From positions 1 to 64,000 of the forward strand of contig JADGAR010000013.1 in assembly GCA_015231915.1 (NCBI GenBank): DNA of 64,000 nucleotides, given 5' to 3'. Source of the stretch: Magnetococcales bacterium. Its GTDB lineage: Bacteria; Pseudomonadota; Magnetococcia; Magnetococcales; Magnetaquicoccaceae. This document shows, one piece after another, positions 8,860 to 15,795 of this stretch. The notes under the pieces are model-generated. The model had not been told where the DNA came from and ran no database searches. It was given only the letters and a program-made list of their open reading frames with translations. The translations under genes and the position numbers were made by a program. How positions within the stretch are numbered: the first letter of the stretch is position 1; each line of letters starts with the position of its first letter.

Positions 8860-9183
8860 ATGGAAGAGAGAACGAGAAGGAGCCGTCACGGGCAGGCATT
8901 TTGGTTGAGTCACATTGTGGCGTGCAAGCAGGCTGGCGGTGGGGTTTCGGCGTACCTGCGAGAGCACGGGCTTTGCGAGCAAAGCTTTTACCGCTGGCGG
9001 AAAAAGTTGTTGTTGAGCGGGGATCTGCCGGTACAGCCTGCAGCGCCGATGTTTCAGCGTCTGGAGGTGTTGCCGTCTCCTGCGGTTCTGGAGGAGAAAT
9101 CGTCGTCGGGTTGCATGGCCATATTGGCTGACGAGAGTATCCCATTCCTGGCTTTCCAGAGAATATTGCTTGCCGGTGGATGA
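8860..9183 (+). CDS. IS66-type accessory protein TnpA, isolated remnant
   Basis: A 107-residue protein. Its first 50 residues match the helix-turn-helix of the IS66-family OrfA/TnpA protein: FWLSHIVACKQAGGGVSAYL followed by HGLCEQSFYRWRKKL. IS66 elements normally also carry TnpB and the large TnpC transposase; neither is visible in the flanks (8682-8859 and 9184-9334), and no terminal inverted repeats were found. I read this as a degraded or solo copy beside a tRNA gene. The 3' half (after about residue 55) is not recognisable. Confidence 0.62.
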   Translation: MEERTRRSRHGQAFWLSHIVACKQAGGGVSAYLREHGLCEQSFYRWRKKLLLSGDLPVQPAAPMFQRLEVLPSPAVLEEKSSSGCMAILADESIPFLAFQRILLAGG

Positions 9184-9334
9184 GGTAAGCGGAGTTCAGT
9201 CAACGTGGAGGTCGATTGTCCAGTGGAGGCAGCCACCACAGGCTGGGTCAGTTTTCGCCAGGGCAGGGGAGGCAACATCGCCGTTCCTCGTGTGTCGGAG
9301 AGTCAGCAACTAAAGAATGCTAGTAAAAACGAAA

Positions 9335-9423
9335 TGGCGGAGGAGCAGGGATTCGAACCCTGGGTGGGCAAGGCCCACAACGATTTTCGAGACCGTCCCA
9401 TTCGACCGCTCTGGAACTCCTCC
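9335..9423 (-). tRNA. tRNA-Ser (CGA)
   Basis: The reverse strand folds as a class II tRNA with a long variable arm. The acceptor stem is GGAGGAG paired with CTCCTCC, then discriminator G and an encoded CCA. The T-loop is GGTTCGAATCC. The anticodon loop CTCGAAA gives anticodon CGA, which reads serine UCG codons. Length 89 bases including CCA. Confidence 0.95.
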
Positions 9424-9492
9424 GTAAGCAAAAGATGATACCCGGTCGCCGCGCATTTGACAACCGGCACATAAGGATCGACGCAAAAAAAA

Positions 9493-10854
9493 TCATGCCC
9501 CGCCATGCGTGCCCTGGCGCCGCATGGCGCGATAACAGATCACAAGAAACAGGATCCCGCCAATCACGGCAATGCCGCCGCCGATTCCGGTCAGGCCCAT
9601 GGCCAGTTTCTTGGGCAGGGTCTCCAACCCCTGGGCCGCTCCGGCAGTCTTGCGCTGCACGCCCAGCATCCCGGACCAGGCCAAGCCGAACACATGCAGC
9701 AACGATCCCCCGCCATACGCCCACAACTGAACAGCAGCCCAGCGGCCATCCGGCACCCGAAAACCCAAACGCGGCAACAACAGATAGGTCAAACCCATGT
9801 AGGCCACGGTCACCGCCACGATCTCTCCATGATAGTGCGAAGGAATCGTGACATTCAGCCCCTGAATCAAAAACCCGATCCCCCCTCCCACCCCAAACAA
9901 TACCAACGACAACCGCAACGCCAGCCGCAACGGTTGCCCCCCGGTGTCGGACGCCCCGCGCGCCCCCCACCAGGCCGCCAACCCGACCGGCAAGGCGGCT
10001 ACACCGCCACCATATTTCATCAAATCGGCAAAACCACTCTGAAAGCCTGGATCGCCAGGACGATACAGCCAATGCAATACCGGACCTGCCAACACCGGCA
10101 GCGCGCCCAACGACAACAACAATACCGCGACACGGGGGGTCAACGGCTCCCGTCCGCCCCCGGCACTCGCCAGCCACAGCCACGCCACCATCACCAACTG
10201 GGTATGGGTGAACTGCAACAAATGGCCACCCCCCCAGAACAACACTTCATAATAGGCCAGTCTTTCCCCGATGGCAGGCATGGTCAAATAACCCCAGACC
10301 CACGATACCAGAGAAAGCAACACGATCCACAGTCCGCTCGCCACCCCGAACCGCAATGCCCATCCCCCAGGCGTCCACCCCCCCTCGGGAGGCCGCATGC
10401 GCAATCCATAACCGGCCATCACCCCGCTGCCAAGCAGAAACAACACCAATCCCACAAAAAAGGCCCCGTTCTCCAATACCGGGATATAGTTGTTCATGTA
10501 TGGGGCATCCGCCCCCAAAAACGGCGCAAAGGTGATGAGCAACGCCCCCGCGAACGACACCCCCAAGGCCACGAAACCAATCCCACCCCCGCCACCCCCG
10601 CCCAAACAGGCCAGAAATCCGGCATAGGAAAGAAACCACACCAGCACCGAAAGATCGACATGAATCACCAGCGCAGTCTTGAACGATCCGGTCCAGGGCA
10701 ACCAGTCATGCACCACCGGCGTGCGCGCCACCAGAATCAAGATCACTACCAGACCCGCACCCACCAACGAATAGAGCGCCAGCTTCAACCATCCTGCCGC
10801 CAGACGCCGCGCCGCCCCCTCCGGGACCGGCAAAAAGAAACCCTGATCCGTCAT
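9493..10854 (-). CDS. Haem-copper oxidase-like subunit I (stand-alone)
   Basis: A 453-residue membrane protein with about 12 hydrophobic helices. Helix-embedded histidines fit the haem-copper oxidase/NO reductase subunit I superfamily: ALVIHVDLSVLVWFLSYAGF, GGGHLLQFTHTQL, VLHWLYRPGD, IPSHYHGEIVAVTVAYMGL and GGSLLHVFGLAWSG. It resembles the short cbb3-type subunit I-like proteins of sulfur and nitrogen oxidisers. No CcoO, CcoP, NorC or subunit II gene is adjacent, so partner and activity (O2 or NO) are unknown. The frame extends to 10914, but an AGGAGG at about 10861-10866 favours the paired ATGs at 10857/10854. Confidence 0.75.
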   Translation of the reverse strand: MTDQGFFLPVPEGAARRLAAGWLKLALYSLVGAGLVVILILVARTPVVHDWLPWTGSFKTALVIHVDLSVLVWFLSYAGFLACLGGGGGGGIGFVALGVSFAGALLITFAPFLGADAPYMNNYIPVLENGAFFVGLVLFLLGSGVMAGYGLRMRPPEGGWTPGGWALRFGVASGLWIVLLSLVSWVWGYLTMPAIGERLAYYEVLFWGGGHLLQFTHTQLVMVAWLWLASAGGGREPLTPRVAVLLLSLGALPVLAGPVLHWLYRPGDPGFQSGFADLMKYGGGVAALPVGLAAWWGARGASDTGGQPLRLALRLSLVLFGVGGGIGFLIQGLNVTIPSHYHGEIVAVTVAYMGLTYLLLPRLGFRVPDGRWAAVQLWAYGGGSLLHVFGLAWSGMLGVQRKTAGAAQGLETLPKKLAMGLTGIGGGIAVIGGILFLVICYRAMRRQGTHGGA

Positions 10855-10997
10855 CATCGCCTCCTGTGCTTCCGACAAAACCATCCATCCCCCATCATAA
10901 CCCATCACGCCCATCCTGTCCTCCCCCTATATTGCGTTTTTGAAAGGCACATTTCTTGCTTTTTAACATTTCAACCGCCCGCAAGGGAGAGGAAATT

Positions 10998-11041
10998 TTG
11001 ACATTTCTCAAGCATTAGCAAACGATTTCAAGGAGTTACCA
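10998..11041 (+). promoter_or_regulatory. Possible gapR promoter and ribosome binding site
   Basis: TTGACA at 10998-11003 is a perfect -35 hexamer. The best-spaced -10 candidate (AACGAT, 17 bases downstream) is poor. AAGGAG lies about 6 bases ahead of the gapR ATG. The ribosome binding site is solid; the promoter is tentative. Confidence 0.35.
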
Positions 11042-11314
11042 ATGCCGCAGACCCATACCGCATCCAAACCCACCGAATACCAGGGCATCGCCGGTGACGT
11101 TCTCATCCAATACTTCGAACGGATCGAGCGCCTCGAGGAAGAGAAGGTCGCCATTGCCGATGACATCAAGGCCGTCTTCCTGGACGCCAAAGGCAACGGC
11201 TTCGATGTCAAAACCATGCGGGAAATCCTCAAGATCCGCAAAATGGAACGGGCCGCTCTCGAAGAGCAGGAGGCCATGATCCACCTCTATCGCGAAGCCA
11301 TCGGCATGCATTGA
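11042..11314 (+). CDS. gapR: GapR/DUF2312 nucleoid-associated protein
   Basis: A 90-residue all-helical protein matching DUF2312 (GapR): LIQYFERIERLEEEKVAIAD, then IKAVFLDAKGNGFDVKTMRE and ILKIRKMERAALEEQEAM. GapR binds AT-rich, overtwisted DNA and stimulates topoisomerases ahead of forks in Caulobacter. The family is characteristic of Alphaproteobacteria and allies, which is the best taxonomic hint in this window. A good AAGGAG site precedes the start and a strong hairpin follows the stop, so it is probably monocistronic. Confidence 0.93.
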   Translation: MPQTHTASKPTEYQGIAGDVLIQYFERIERLEEEKVAIADDIKAVFLDAKGNGFDVKTMREILKIRKMERAALEEQEAMIHLYREAIGMH

Positions 11315-11321
11315 CTCGCCT

Positions 11322-11351
11322 GGCCGCATCCGGCCAAGCCCGGATGCGGCC
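11322..11351 (+). terminator. Hairpin terminator after gapR
   Basis: A perfect 12-base-pair stem (GGCCGCATCCGG with CCGGATGCGGCC) and a 6-base loop begin 8 bases after the gapR stop. There is no T-run (the stem is followed by AATCCCC), so it may be a weak or factor-assisted terminator. It separates gapR from the repeat-protein operon. Confidence 0.65.
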
Positions 11352-11431
11352 AATCCCCCCCCCGCGCATCCCAATCCATTTCCGTATAAAATCATACTGA
11401 TAATTCTGGCGCCTTTTGTCAGAGATTCCGC

Positions 11432-11460
11432 TTGACTTTGCAACGACGATTTGCGATAAT
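11432..11460 (+). promoter_or_regulatory. Predicted sigma70-type promoter of the repeat-protein operon
   Basis: TTGACT (11432-11437) and GATAAT (11455-11460) are separated by exactly 17 bases, one mismatch from consensus in each hexamer. Transcription would start near 11467, about 67 bases before the ATG at 11534. It also excludes longer in-frame starts for the first repeat protein. Confidence 0.65.
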
Positions 11461-11533
11461 CTGTTCAAAAGATCCAAATCGGTCGCACCAAGGCCTTCCC
11501 AATCCAAATTTCATCCTAAATCTGGAGAACGCA

Positions 11534-11875
11534 ATGAAAACAATCTCGAAATCCGTTATCATGTTTTCCGCCTTGGTCGCGGGCGCTGTGATCATGGGAT
11601 CCTCCGCTCAGGCTGCCGGCACCCAGAGCCAGCCGGGTGGCGCGGTGCAGATCCAGGGCAATACCGAGCTGAACACCAATGTCCAGGGCGGCGTGAAGCA
11701 AAACGTCAAGGGCAGCAACAACAAGGCCACCACCAACGTCGGCGGCATCCAGGGCACCGTGCAGATCCAGGGCAACACCAAGGTCAATACCAACGTCAAG
11801 GGCGGTGTGGTCAATTCCGTCGAGGGCAGCAACAACGAATCCCAACTGAACGTGGGTGGCATCCAAGGCAAGTAA
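11534..11875 (+). CDS. Secreted curlin-like repeat protein 1
   Basis: A 113-residue protein with a Sec signal peptide (residues 1 to about 28, ending SSAQA). The mature part is two copies of a roughly 38-residue repeat: VQIQGNTxxNTNVxGGVxxxV followed by xGSNNxAxxNVGGIQG. The GSNNxA core fits the GxxNxA part of the curlin consensus (QxGxxNxA), and Gly/Asn/Gln/Val content is amyloid-like. I infer a secreted fibre-forming subunit exported by the CsgG-like lipoprotein encoded four genes downstream. A promoter lies 74 bases upstream. The start was chosen because MKTISKS begins the signal peptide. Confidence 0.7.
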   Translation: MKTISKSVIMFSALVAGAVIMGSSAQAAGTQSQPGGAVQIQGNTELNTNVQGGVKQNVKGSNNKATTNVGGIQGTVQIQGNTKVNTNVKGGVVNSVEGSNNESQLNVGGIQGK

Positions 11876-12278
11876 GTCTTTGTATTTTTCCAAAACCAAC
11901 AACCTGATATCCAAGGAAAGAAACACCATGAAAATCAAACAGTCCCTGCAAATCGTCGCCGCCGCCGCCCTGATCGCCGGATTCGGCGTCTCCTCGGTCT
12001 GGGCCGCCGCTTCCCAAACCCCGACCGGACAAAGCCAGACCGGCGGGGCCGTCCAGATCCAGGGCAACACCAACCTGGACACCAACGTCCAGGGCGGCGT
12101 GAAACAGGAAGTCAAGGGCAGCAACAACAAGGCCACCACCAATGTCGGCGGCGTCCAGGGCACCGTGCAGGTCAAGGGCAACACCAAGTCCAGCACCAAC
12201 GTCAAGGGTGGCGTCACCAACCAGGTGAGCGGCTCCAACAACGACTCCCAACTCAGCGTGGGTGGCATTCAGGGCAAG
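11638..12278 (+). repeat. Tandemly duplicated repeat-coding segment
   Basis: The segments at about 11638-11872 and 12042-12278 are near copies in DNA and protein, and each is internally repeated twice (period about 114-117 bases). Four homologous repeat units therefore lie within 640 bases, a substrate for unequal recombination. Confidence 0.7.
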
Positions 12279-12281
12279 TAA
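11928..12281 (+). CDS. Secreted curlin-like repeat protein 2 (paralog)
   Basis: A 117-residue close paralog of the preceding gene. The signal peptide (MKIKQSLQIVAAAALIAGFG... ending VWAAA) precedes the same two 38-residue repeats, with identical segments such as NVQGGVKQ, VKGSNNKATTNVGG and the C-terminal SVGGIQGK. Long stretches are also alike at DNA level, so the pair looks like a recent tandem duplication, as with csgA/csgB-type major and minor subunits. An AAGGAAAG site precedes ATG 11928; the gap from gene 1 is 52 bases. Function inferred: fibre subunit or nucleator. Confidence 0.7.
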   Translation: MKIKQSLQIVAAAALIAGFGVSSVWAAASQTPTGQSQTGGAVQIQGNTNLDTNVQGGVKQEVKGSNNKATTNVGGVQGTVQVKGNTKSSTNVKGGVTNQVSGSNNDSQLSVGGIQGK

Positions 12282-12315
12282 TCCTCTCCCTCGGTAACCA
12301 TGTGGAGGCATCGGA

Positions 12316-12771
12316 ATGTCCAACAACCATCGCACACCGCCCTTCCTGACGGGCCTGATGTTGCTGGCCACCCTGACGAGCGCCTCCGCATGGTCCGGGG
12401 TGATCCCCGACGAACCCGCACTCGACGACCCTCAGGCCGTGGAGTTCCAACTCGCCCCCAGAATCAGCACCCAGAAGCATGCCGGAGGCAAAGCCCCGGA
12501 TAAATCCAAAAAATCTTTTCAGGAGATCCCCGATCCGGGCGCCTCGTCTGCGGAAATGCCCGCCATGCAGATCCGCGGCAACCAGGTCCCCAATCCCAAG
12601 TTCAAGCCCATGACCTCTCCGGGATCGGTCCAGATACGCTCCAACAATCCGGGAGTCCAACTGCAGGGCCATACCCAAATGGATACCGGAATGCAAGGTG
12701 GAGTTCAGCACAAGTCACAAGGACGCGACAATAATAATGACATGAATATTGGCGGCATGCAGAATAAATGA
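12316..12771 (+). CDS. Secreted protein with one degenerate curlin-like repeat
   Basis: A 151-residue protein with a signal peptide (LTGLMLLATLTSASAWSG). The middle is a low-complexity Pro/Lys region. The C-terminal 40 residues are a Met-rich, decayed form of the repeat in the two upstream genes: VQLQGHTQMDTGMQGGVQHK followed by GRDNNNDMNIGGMQNK. The shared ending (IGGMQNK versus VGGIQGK) supports common ancestry. It may be a minor subunit or surface anchor. GTGGAGG precedes ATG 12316. Confidence 0.62.
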   Translation: MSNNHRTPPFLTGLMLLATLTSASAWSGVIPDEPALDDPQAVEFQLAPRISTQKHAGGKAPDKSKKSFQEIPDPGASSAEMPAMQIRGNQVPNPKFKPMTSPGSVQIRSNNPGVQLQGHTQMDTGMQGGVQHKSQGRDNNNDMNIGGMQNK

Positions 12772-12812
12772 TTTTTATGATCAGACGGATGGGAACATTA
12801 AGGAGAAAAATT

Positions 12813-13115
12813 ATGAAAACGATCAATGTAGGGATAGTGGCGCTCCTGCTCGCCTTCACCGCTTCCAGCACGGTTTTGGGAGACGACCTGAACAAGCGCA
12901 GGGACATGGACAACAACTCCTCGGCCAAGATGCTGCGCGCCGAGGCCGAGGCCATGCGGCAAGGATCGGCCCAGGACATGCGCTCCGGCAAGTCCCTGAC
13001 CAAACCGGCCAAATGCAACACCAGCGTCGGCAATGTCACCATTCAAAAAGGGGCCATGGCGCCTCGCGAAGTCAATACCTTTGTCAAGGGGGATGTGATC
13101 AGTGTCTGCAAATAA
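12813..13115 (+). CDS. Small secreted protein with C-terminal cysteine pair
   Basis: A 100-residue protein with a signal peptide (MKTINVGIVALLLAFTASST), a charged Met/Arg/Ala helix, and a C-terminal domain bounded by two cysteines (Cys72 and Cys99) that could form a disulfide: CNTSVGNVTIQKGAMAPREV, then NTFVKGDVISVCK. I do not recognise the family. Its position between the repeat proteins and the CsgG-like gene, with which it overlaps by 14 bases, suggests an export accessory or minor component of the same system. TAAGGAG precedes ATG 12813. Confidence 0.6.
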   Translation: MKTINVGIVALLLAFTASSTVLGDDLNKRRDMDNNSSAKMLRAEAEAMRQGSAQDMRSGKSLTKPAKCNTSVGNVTIQKGAMAPREVNTFVKGDVISVCK

Positions 13116-14655
13116 GAGCCGTTTCTCTCTCCATGCCCGCCGTACCCTGCTGGCCCTGACCGCGATTCTGGCCGCCTCCTGCGGCGGATCCTTGCCCGAT
13201 CCGGAAAAGGCCAGCGTCTCCATGGCGCCCAAGGGCATGCCCACCCGCAACCTGACCGGATTCACCGATGCCCTGCGTTGCATGGACAACCTCTTCCTGG
13301 AACACCGGAAAAAGGGCTACAAACTCACCAGCACCGCGATGAACGACTCCACCGGCAAGCTGGCTCTCGGGGTGCGTGACATGCTGATGACCACCGTGTC
13401 GGCCATGAGCGCCTCCAGCGGTGCGGTCACCTACATCGACATGGACCAGACCGGCGGCAGCGACTCGGTGAACGTCCTCACCGAAAAACTGCTCGGCATG
13501 AACGCCATGCGCATCGACATGCCCCAGGCTTACATCCGCGGTTCCATCAGCCAGGTGGACGACTCCGTGATGTCGGGCAAGAAGGGCGGTGCCATCACCA
13601 CCGGGATCATCGACATCGGTGCCTCCCAGGACCGCAGCGTCTCCTCCATCACCATGGACATGCTCCTCATGGACATGGCCTCGCGCACCAACCTCCCTGG
13701 TCTTCACGCCAGCAACATGATGGCCGTCACCCGTTCCGGCCAGGGGATGGACGCCGGCATCTCCGGCGGCAAGATCATCAAGGCCGGCATTCAGTTCAAC
13801 GTCAGCCAGGACAGCGCGGAAAGCAGTGGTCAAGCCGTGCGTACCCTGGTGCAGTTGGGCCTGATCGAACTGATCGGCAAATGGACCAAGGTCCCCTACT
13901 GGACCTGTCTGGAGATCGAGGGCAACAATCCCCAGGTCCGCACCCAACTGCGCGAATGGTATGATCGCATGACCCCGCAAGACCGGGTCAAGTTCATCCA
14001 GGCCGGCCTGAAGGGGAGCGGTCACTACCAGGGCAACGTGGACAGCCGCGAAAGCGACGTGCTGCGTTCCGCCATCGCCAGATACCAGACCGACCGCAAC
14101 CTGGTCCCCAACGGCAACGTCTCCTTCGAGGTCTACGAGGCCCTGATGCAGGGCAAGGTCAATCTGTCGGCCATGCCCACCGAAACGCCCAAGCAGCAGG
14201 AGGTGATCACCTCGGCCAATCCGATCAACATCCGCCTCTCCACCGAGGGCGACCGGACGGATTACCGGGTGGGCGAGAAACTGGTGGTCAATCTCGCTCT
14301 CTCCCGTGGCGGTTATCCCTACTGCTACTATCGGGATGGCGACGGGACCATCGCCCAGATCTATCCCAACCGCTTCCAGCCGGACAAGCAGGTGCAGGGC
14401 GGCCAGCCCATCTCCATTCCGCCGGGCAGTGGCTTCTCACTGGCCTTCAGCAAGGCCGGGGTCGAGGAAGAGGTGATGTGCATGGCCAGCGATGCCGATA
14501 TCGGCTCCCTGCTGCCCAAGGAGTGGCTGGTGAAGGAACTGACCCCCATGAAGGTGCGCAGCCTGGACGAAATCGCCAAGACCATGACCGAACGCAGCAC
14601 CAAGATGACCTCCATGAAGCCGAGCGTGCAGAAGTTGAAGGTCAGGGTCAGATGA
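13102..14655 (+). CDS. Lipoprotein with CsgG-like, peptidoglycan-binding and DUF4384-like parts
   Basis: A 517-residue outer-membrane-type lipoprotein; lipobox ILAASC with Cys27. Residues about 45-275 look like a CsgG/HfaB-type pore subunit: AYIRGSISQVDDSVM, SSITMDMLLMDMASR and the closing helix GQAVRTLVQLGLIELIGKWT. Residues about 285-355 resemble a peptidoglycan-binding fold (LRSAIARYQTDRNLVPNGNV). Residues about 370-490 fit DUF4384 (YRVGEKLVVNLALSRGGYPY, then YCYYRDGDGTIAQIYPN). In curli systems CsgG forms the secretion pore for amyloid subunits, so this is the likely exporter for the upstream repeat proteins. The start is GTG 13102 with a GGGGG site 9 bases upstream. Confidence 0.68.
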   Translation: MSANKSRFSLHARRTLLALTAILAASCGGSLPDPEKASVSMAPKGMPTRNLTGFTDALRCMDNLFLEHRKKGYKLTSTAMNDSTGKLALGVRDMLMTTVSAMSASSGAVTYIDMDQTGGSDSVNVLTEKLLGMNAMRIDMPQAYIRGSISQVDDSVMSGKKGGAITTGIIDIGASQDRSVSSITMDMLLMDMASRTNLPGLHASNMMAVTRSGQGMDAGISGGKIIKAGIQFNVSQDSAESSGQAVRTLVQLGLIELIGKWTKVPYWTCLEIEGNNPQVRTQLREWYDRMTPQDRVKFIQAGLKGSGHYQGNVDSRESDVLRSAIARYQTDRNLVPNGNVSFEVYEALMQGKVNLSAMPTETPKQQEVITSANPINIRLSTEGDRTDYRVGEKLVVNLALSRGGYPYCYYRDGDGTIAQIYPNRFQPDKQVQGGQPISIPPGSGFSLAFSKAGVEEEVMCMASDADIGSLLPKEWLVKELTPMKVRSLDEIAKTMTERSTKMTSMKPSVQKLKVRVR

Positions 14656-14665
14656 GATGAACAAA

Positions 14666-14702
14666 CAGGCCCCCGGCATGCCGGGGGCCTGACTCCTTTT
14701 TC
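14666..14702 (+). terminator. Intrinsic terminator of the repeat-protein operon
   Basis: A perfect 26-base palindrome (14666-14691; arms CAGGCCCCCGG) can form an 11-pair GC stem with a 4-base loop, followed 5 bases later by a T-run (14697-14702). It lies 10 bases after the lipoprotein stop and separates the operon from the OmpA-type gene. Confidence 0.88.
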
Positions 14703-14729
14703 GAGTGTATGTGTCAACGGAGGCGGATC

Positions 14730-15473
14730 ATGAAGGCTTTGCGGAGTTTACGGTTGTTGGTCTTGATGCTGGGGTTGACCGTCGCGGTCTCTGCCGTGGA
14801 GGCCGGCGAAGGCGCCAGGAAGGGGGGAACCACGATGTTTCAGGACCCGCCCAATCCCGCCGAAATCCTGGAGGCTCTGGGAGAAAAGCCCAAAATCAAA
14901 TACCGCGGCCCCAAGACTCGCGCCATCGTGATCGAGGGGGAGTCCGCCGCCGTCTCGGCTCCGGCGGCGATGCCTCCGGATGTCTCCGATTACAATTCTG
15001 CCCCAGCGGCCCCGGAACCGATGGCCGTCAGCGCCCCTCCGCCGCGACAGGAGATGGCCGCCCCGGAACCCATGGAAGAGTCCCGGCCCGCCCCGGCCAA
15101 AAAGAGCGCCAAAAAGAGCGCTGCCTATGCCAAACAACCCAAGGTCGCCTTCCCTTTGACCTTCGAGGTCAATTCCGCAGTCCTGTCACCCCAGGCCATG
15201 AGCTACGTGGACAGCATGGCCGCCGCCTTGCAGCAAAAGCCGGACATGACCTTGTACATCAGCGGTCATACCGACTCCTCGGGCAGCGACGACATCAACA
15301 TGCCGCTCTCCTTGCAGCGTGCCGAGGCGGTCAGGCAGTATTTGCAAGACAGGCATAACATCGCTCCCACCCGCATGAGCGTGGCCGGCATGGGTTCTTC
15401 CGAATTGTTGATCCCGGCAAGACCCAGGGCCGAGGAGAACCGGCGGGTGGAATTCGTCAAGAGCAACAATTGA
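14730..15473 (+). CDS. OmpA-family peptidoglycan-binding protein
   Basis: A 247-residue protein with a signal peptide (LRLLVLMLGLTVAVSAVEA), a long Pro/Ala-rich linker (about residues 75-140) and a C-terminal OmpA-like domain: FEVNSAVLSPQAMSYVDSMA, then LYISGHTDSSGSDDINMPLS and LQRAEAVRQYL. The domain binds meso-DAP peptidoglycan and ties envelope structures to the wall. There is no N-terminal barrel, so it is probably periplasmic. GGAGG precedes ATG 14730. It starts a second transcription unit of envelope genes after the terminator. Confidence 0.88.
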   Translation: MKALRSLRLLVLMLGLTVAVSAVEAGEGARKGGTTMFQDPPNPAEILEALGEKPKIKYRGPKTRAIVIEGESAAVSAPAAMPPDVSDYNSAPAAPEPMAVSAPPPRQEMAAPEPMEESRPAPAKKSAKKSAAYAKQPKVAFPLTFEVNSAVLSPQAMSYVDSMAAALQQKPDMTLYISGHTDSSGSDDINMPLSLQRAEAVRQYLQDRHNIAPTRMSVAGMGSSELLIPARPRAEENRRVEFVKSNN

Positions 15474-15495
15474 ATTGGCGCCAGATCGGGAGACG

Positions 15496-15795
15496 ATGAT
15501 GCCGCGACTTTTCTTGGCAGCAGTTTTGATGGCCTTCTCACTTGCGCCGGTTTCTTCCGCCTTGGCGGAGGTTACCAGCGATGAGGGCAATCTGTTCACC
15601 CGTCCCGGTCACTTCTCCCTGACCTGCTGGCAGCAGGGGGTGAAGATCGTGGAGCGCAGCAATCTCGCCACCCTCAAGGAGAATCCCATGCTGGGTCAGT
15701 CGCCGCTCCACTTTGTCACCCGTGGCAAGGAGCGGTTGCCGGTACAGATCTTCCACATGGGCGAAACCTTCTGCATCGTGCAGGGCGAGCCGTGA
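15496..15795 (+). CDS. Small secreted protein of unknown function
   Basis: A 99-residue protein with a signal peptide (MPRLFLAAVLMAFSLAPVSS, then ALAE). The mature part has two cysteines (in LTCWQQGVKIVER and ETFCIVQGEP) that could pair. I do not recognise the family. A GGGAG site favours the paired ATGs at 15496/15499. It overlaps the next gene by 4 bases (GTGA), so it belongs to the operon of the OmpA-type and GIN-type genes. Confidence 0.7.
   Translation: MMPRLFLAAVLMAFSLAPVSSALAEVTSDEGNLFTRPGHFSLTCWQQGVKIVERSNLATLKENPMLGQSPLHFVTRGKERLPVQIFHMGETFCIVQGEP

Noticed and set aside
11534-12281. Tandem repeats considered as a non-coding satellite
   Set aside because: Both copies are in frame behind signal peptides, with ribosome sites and a promoter.
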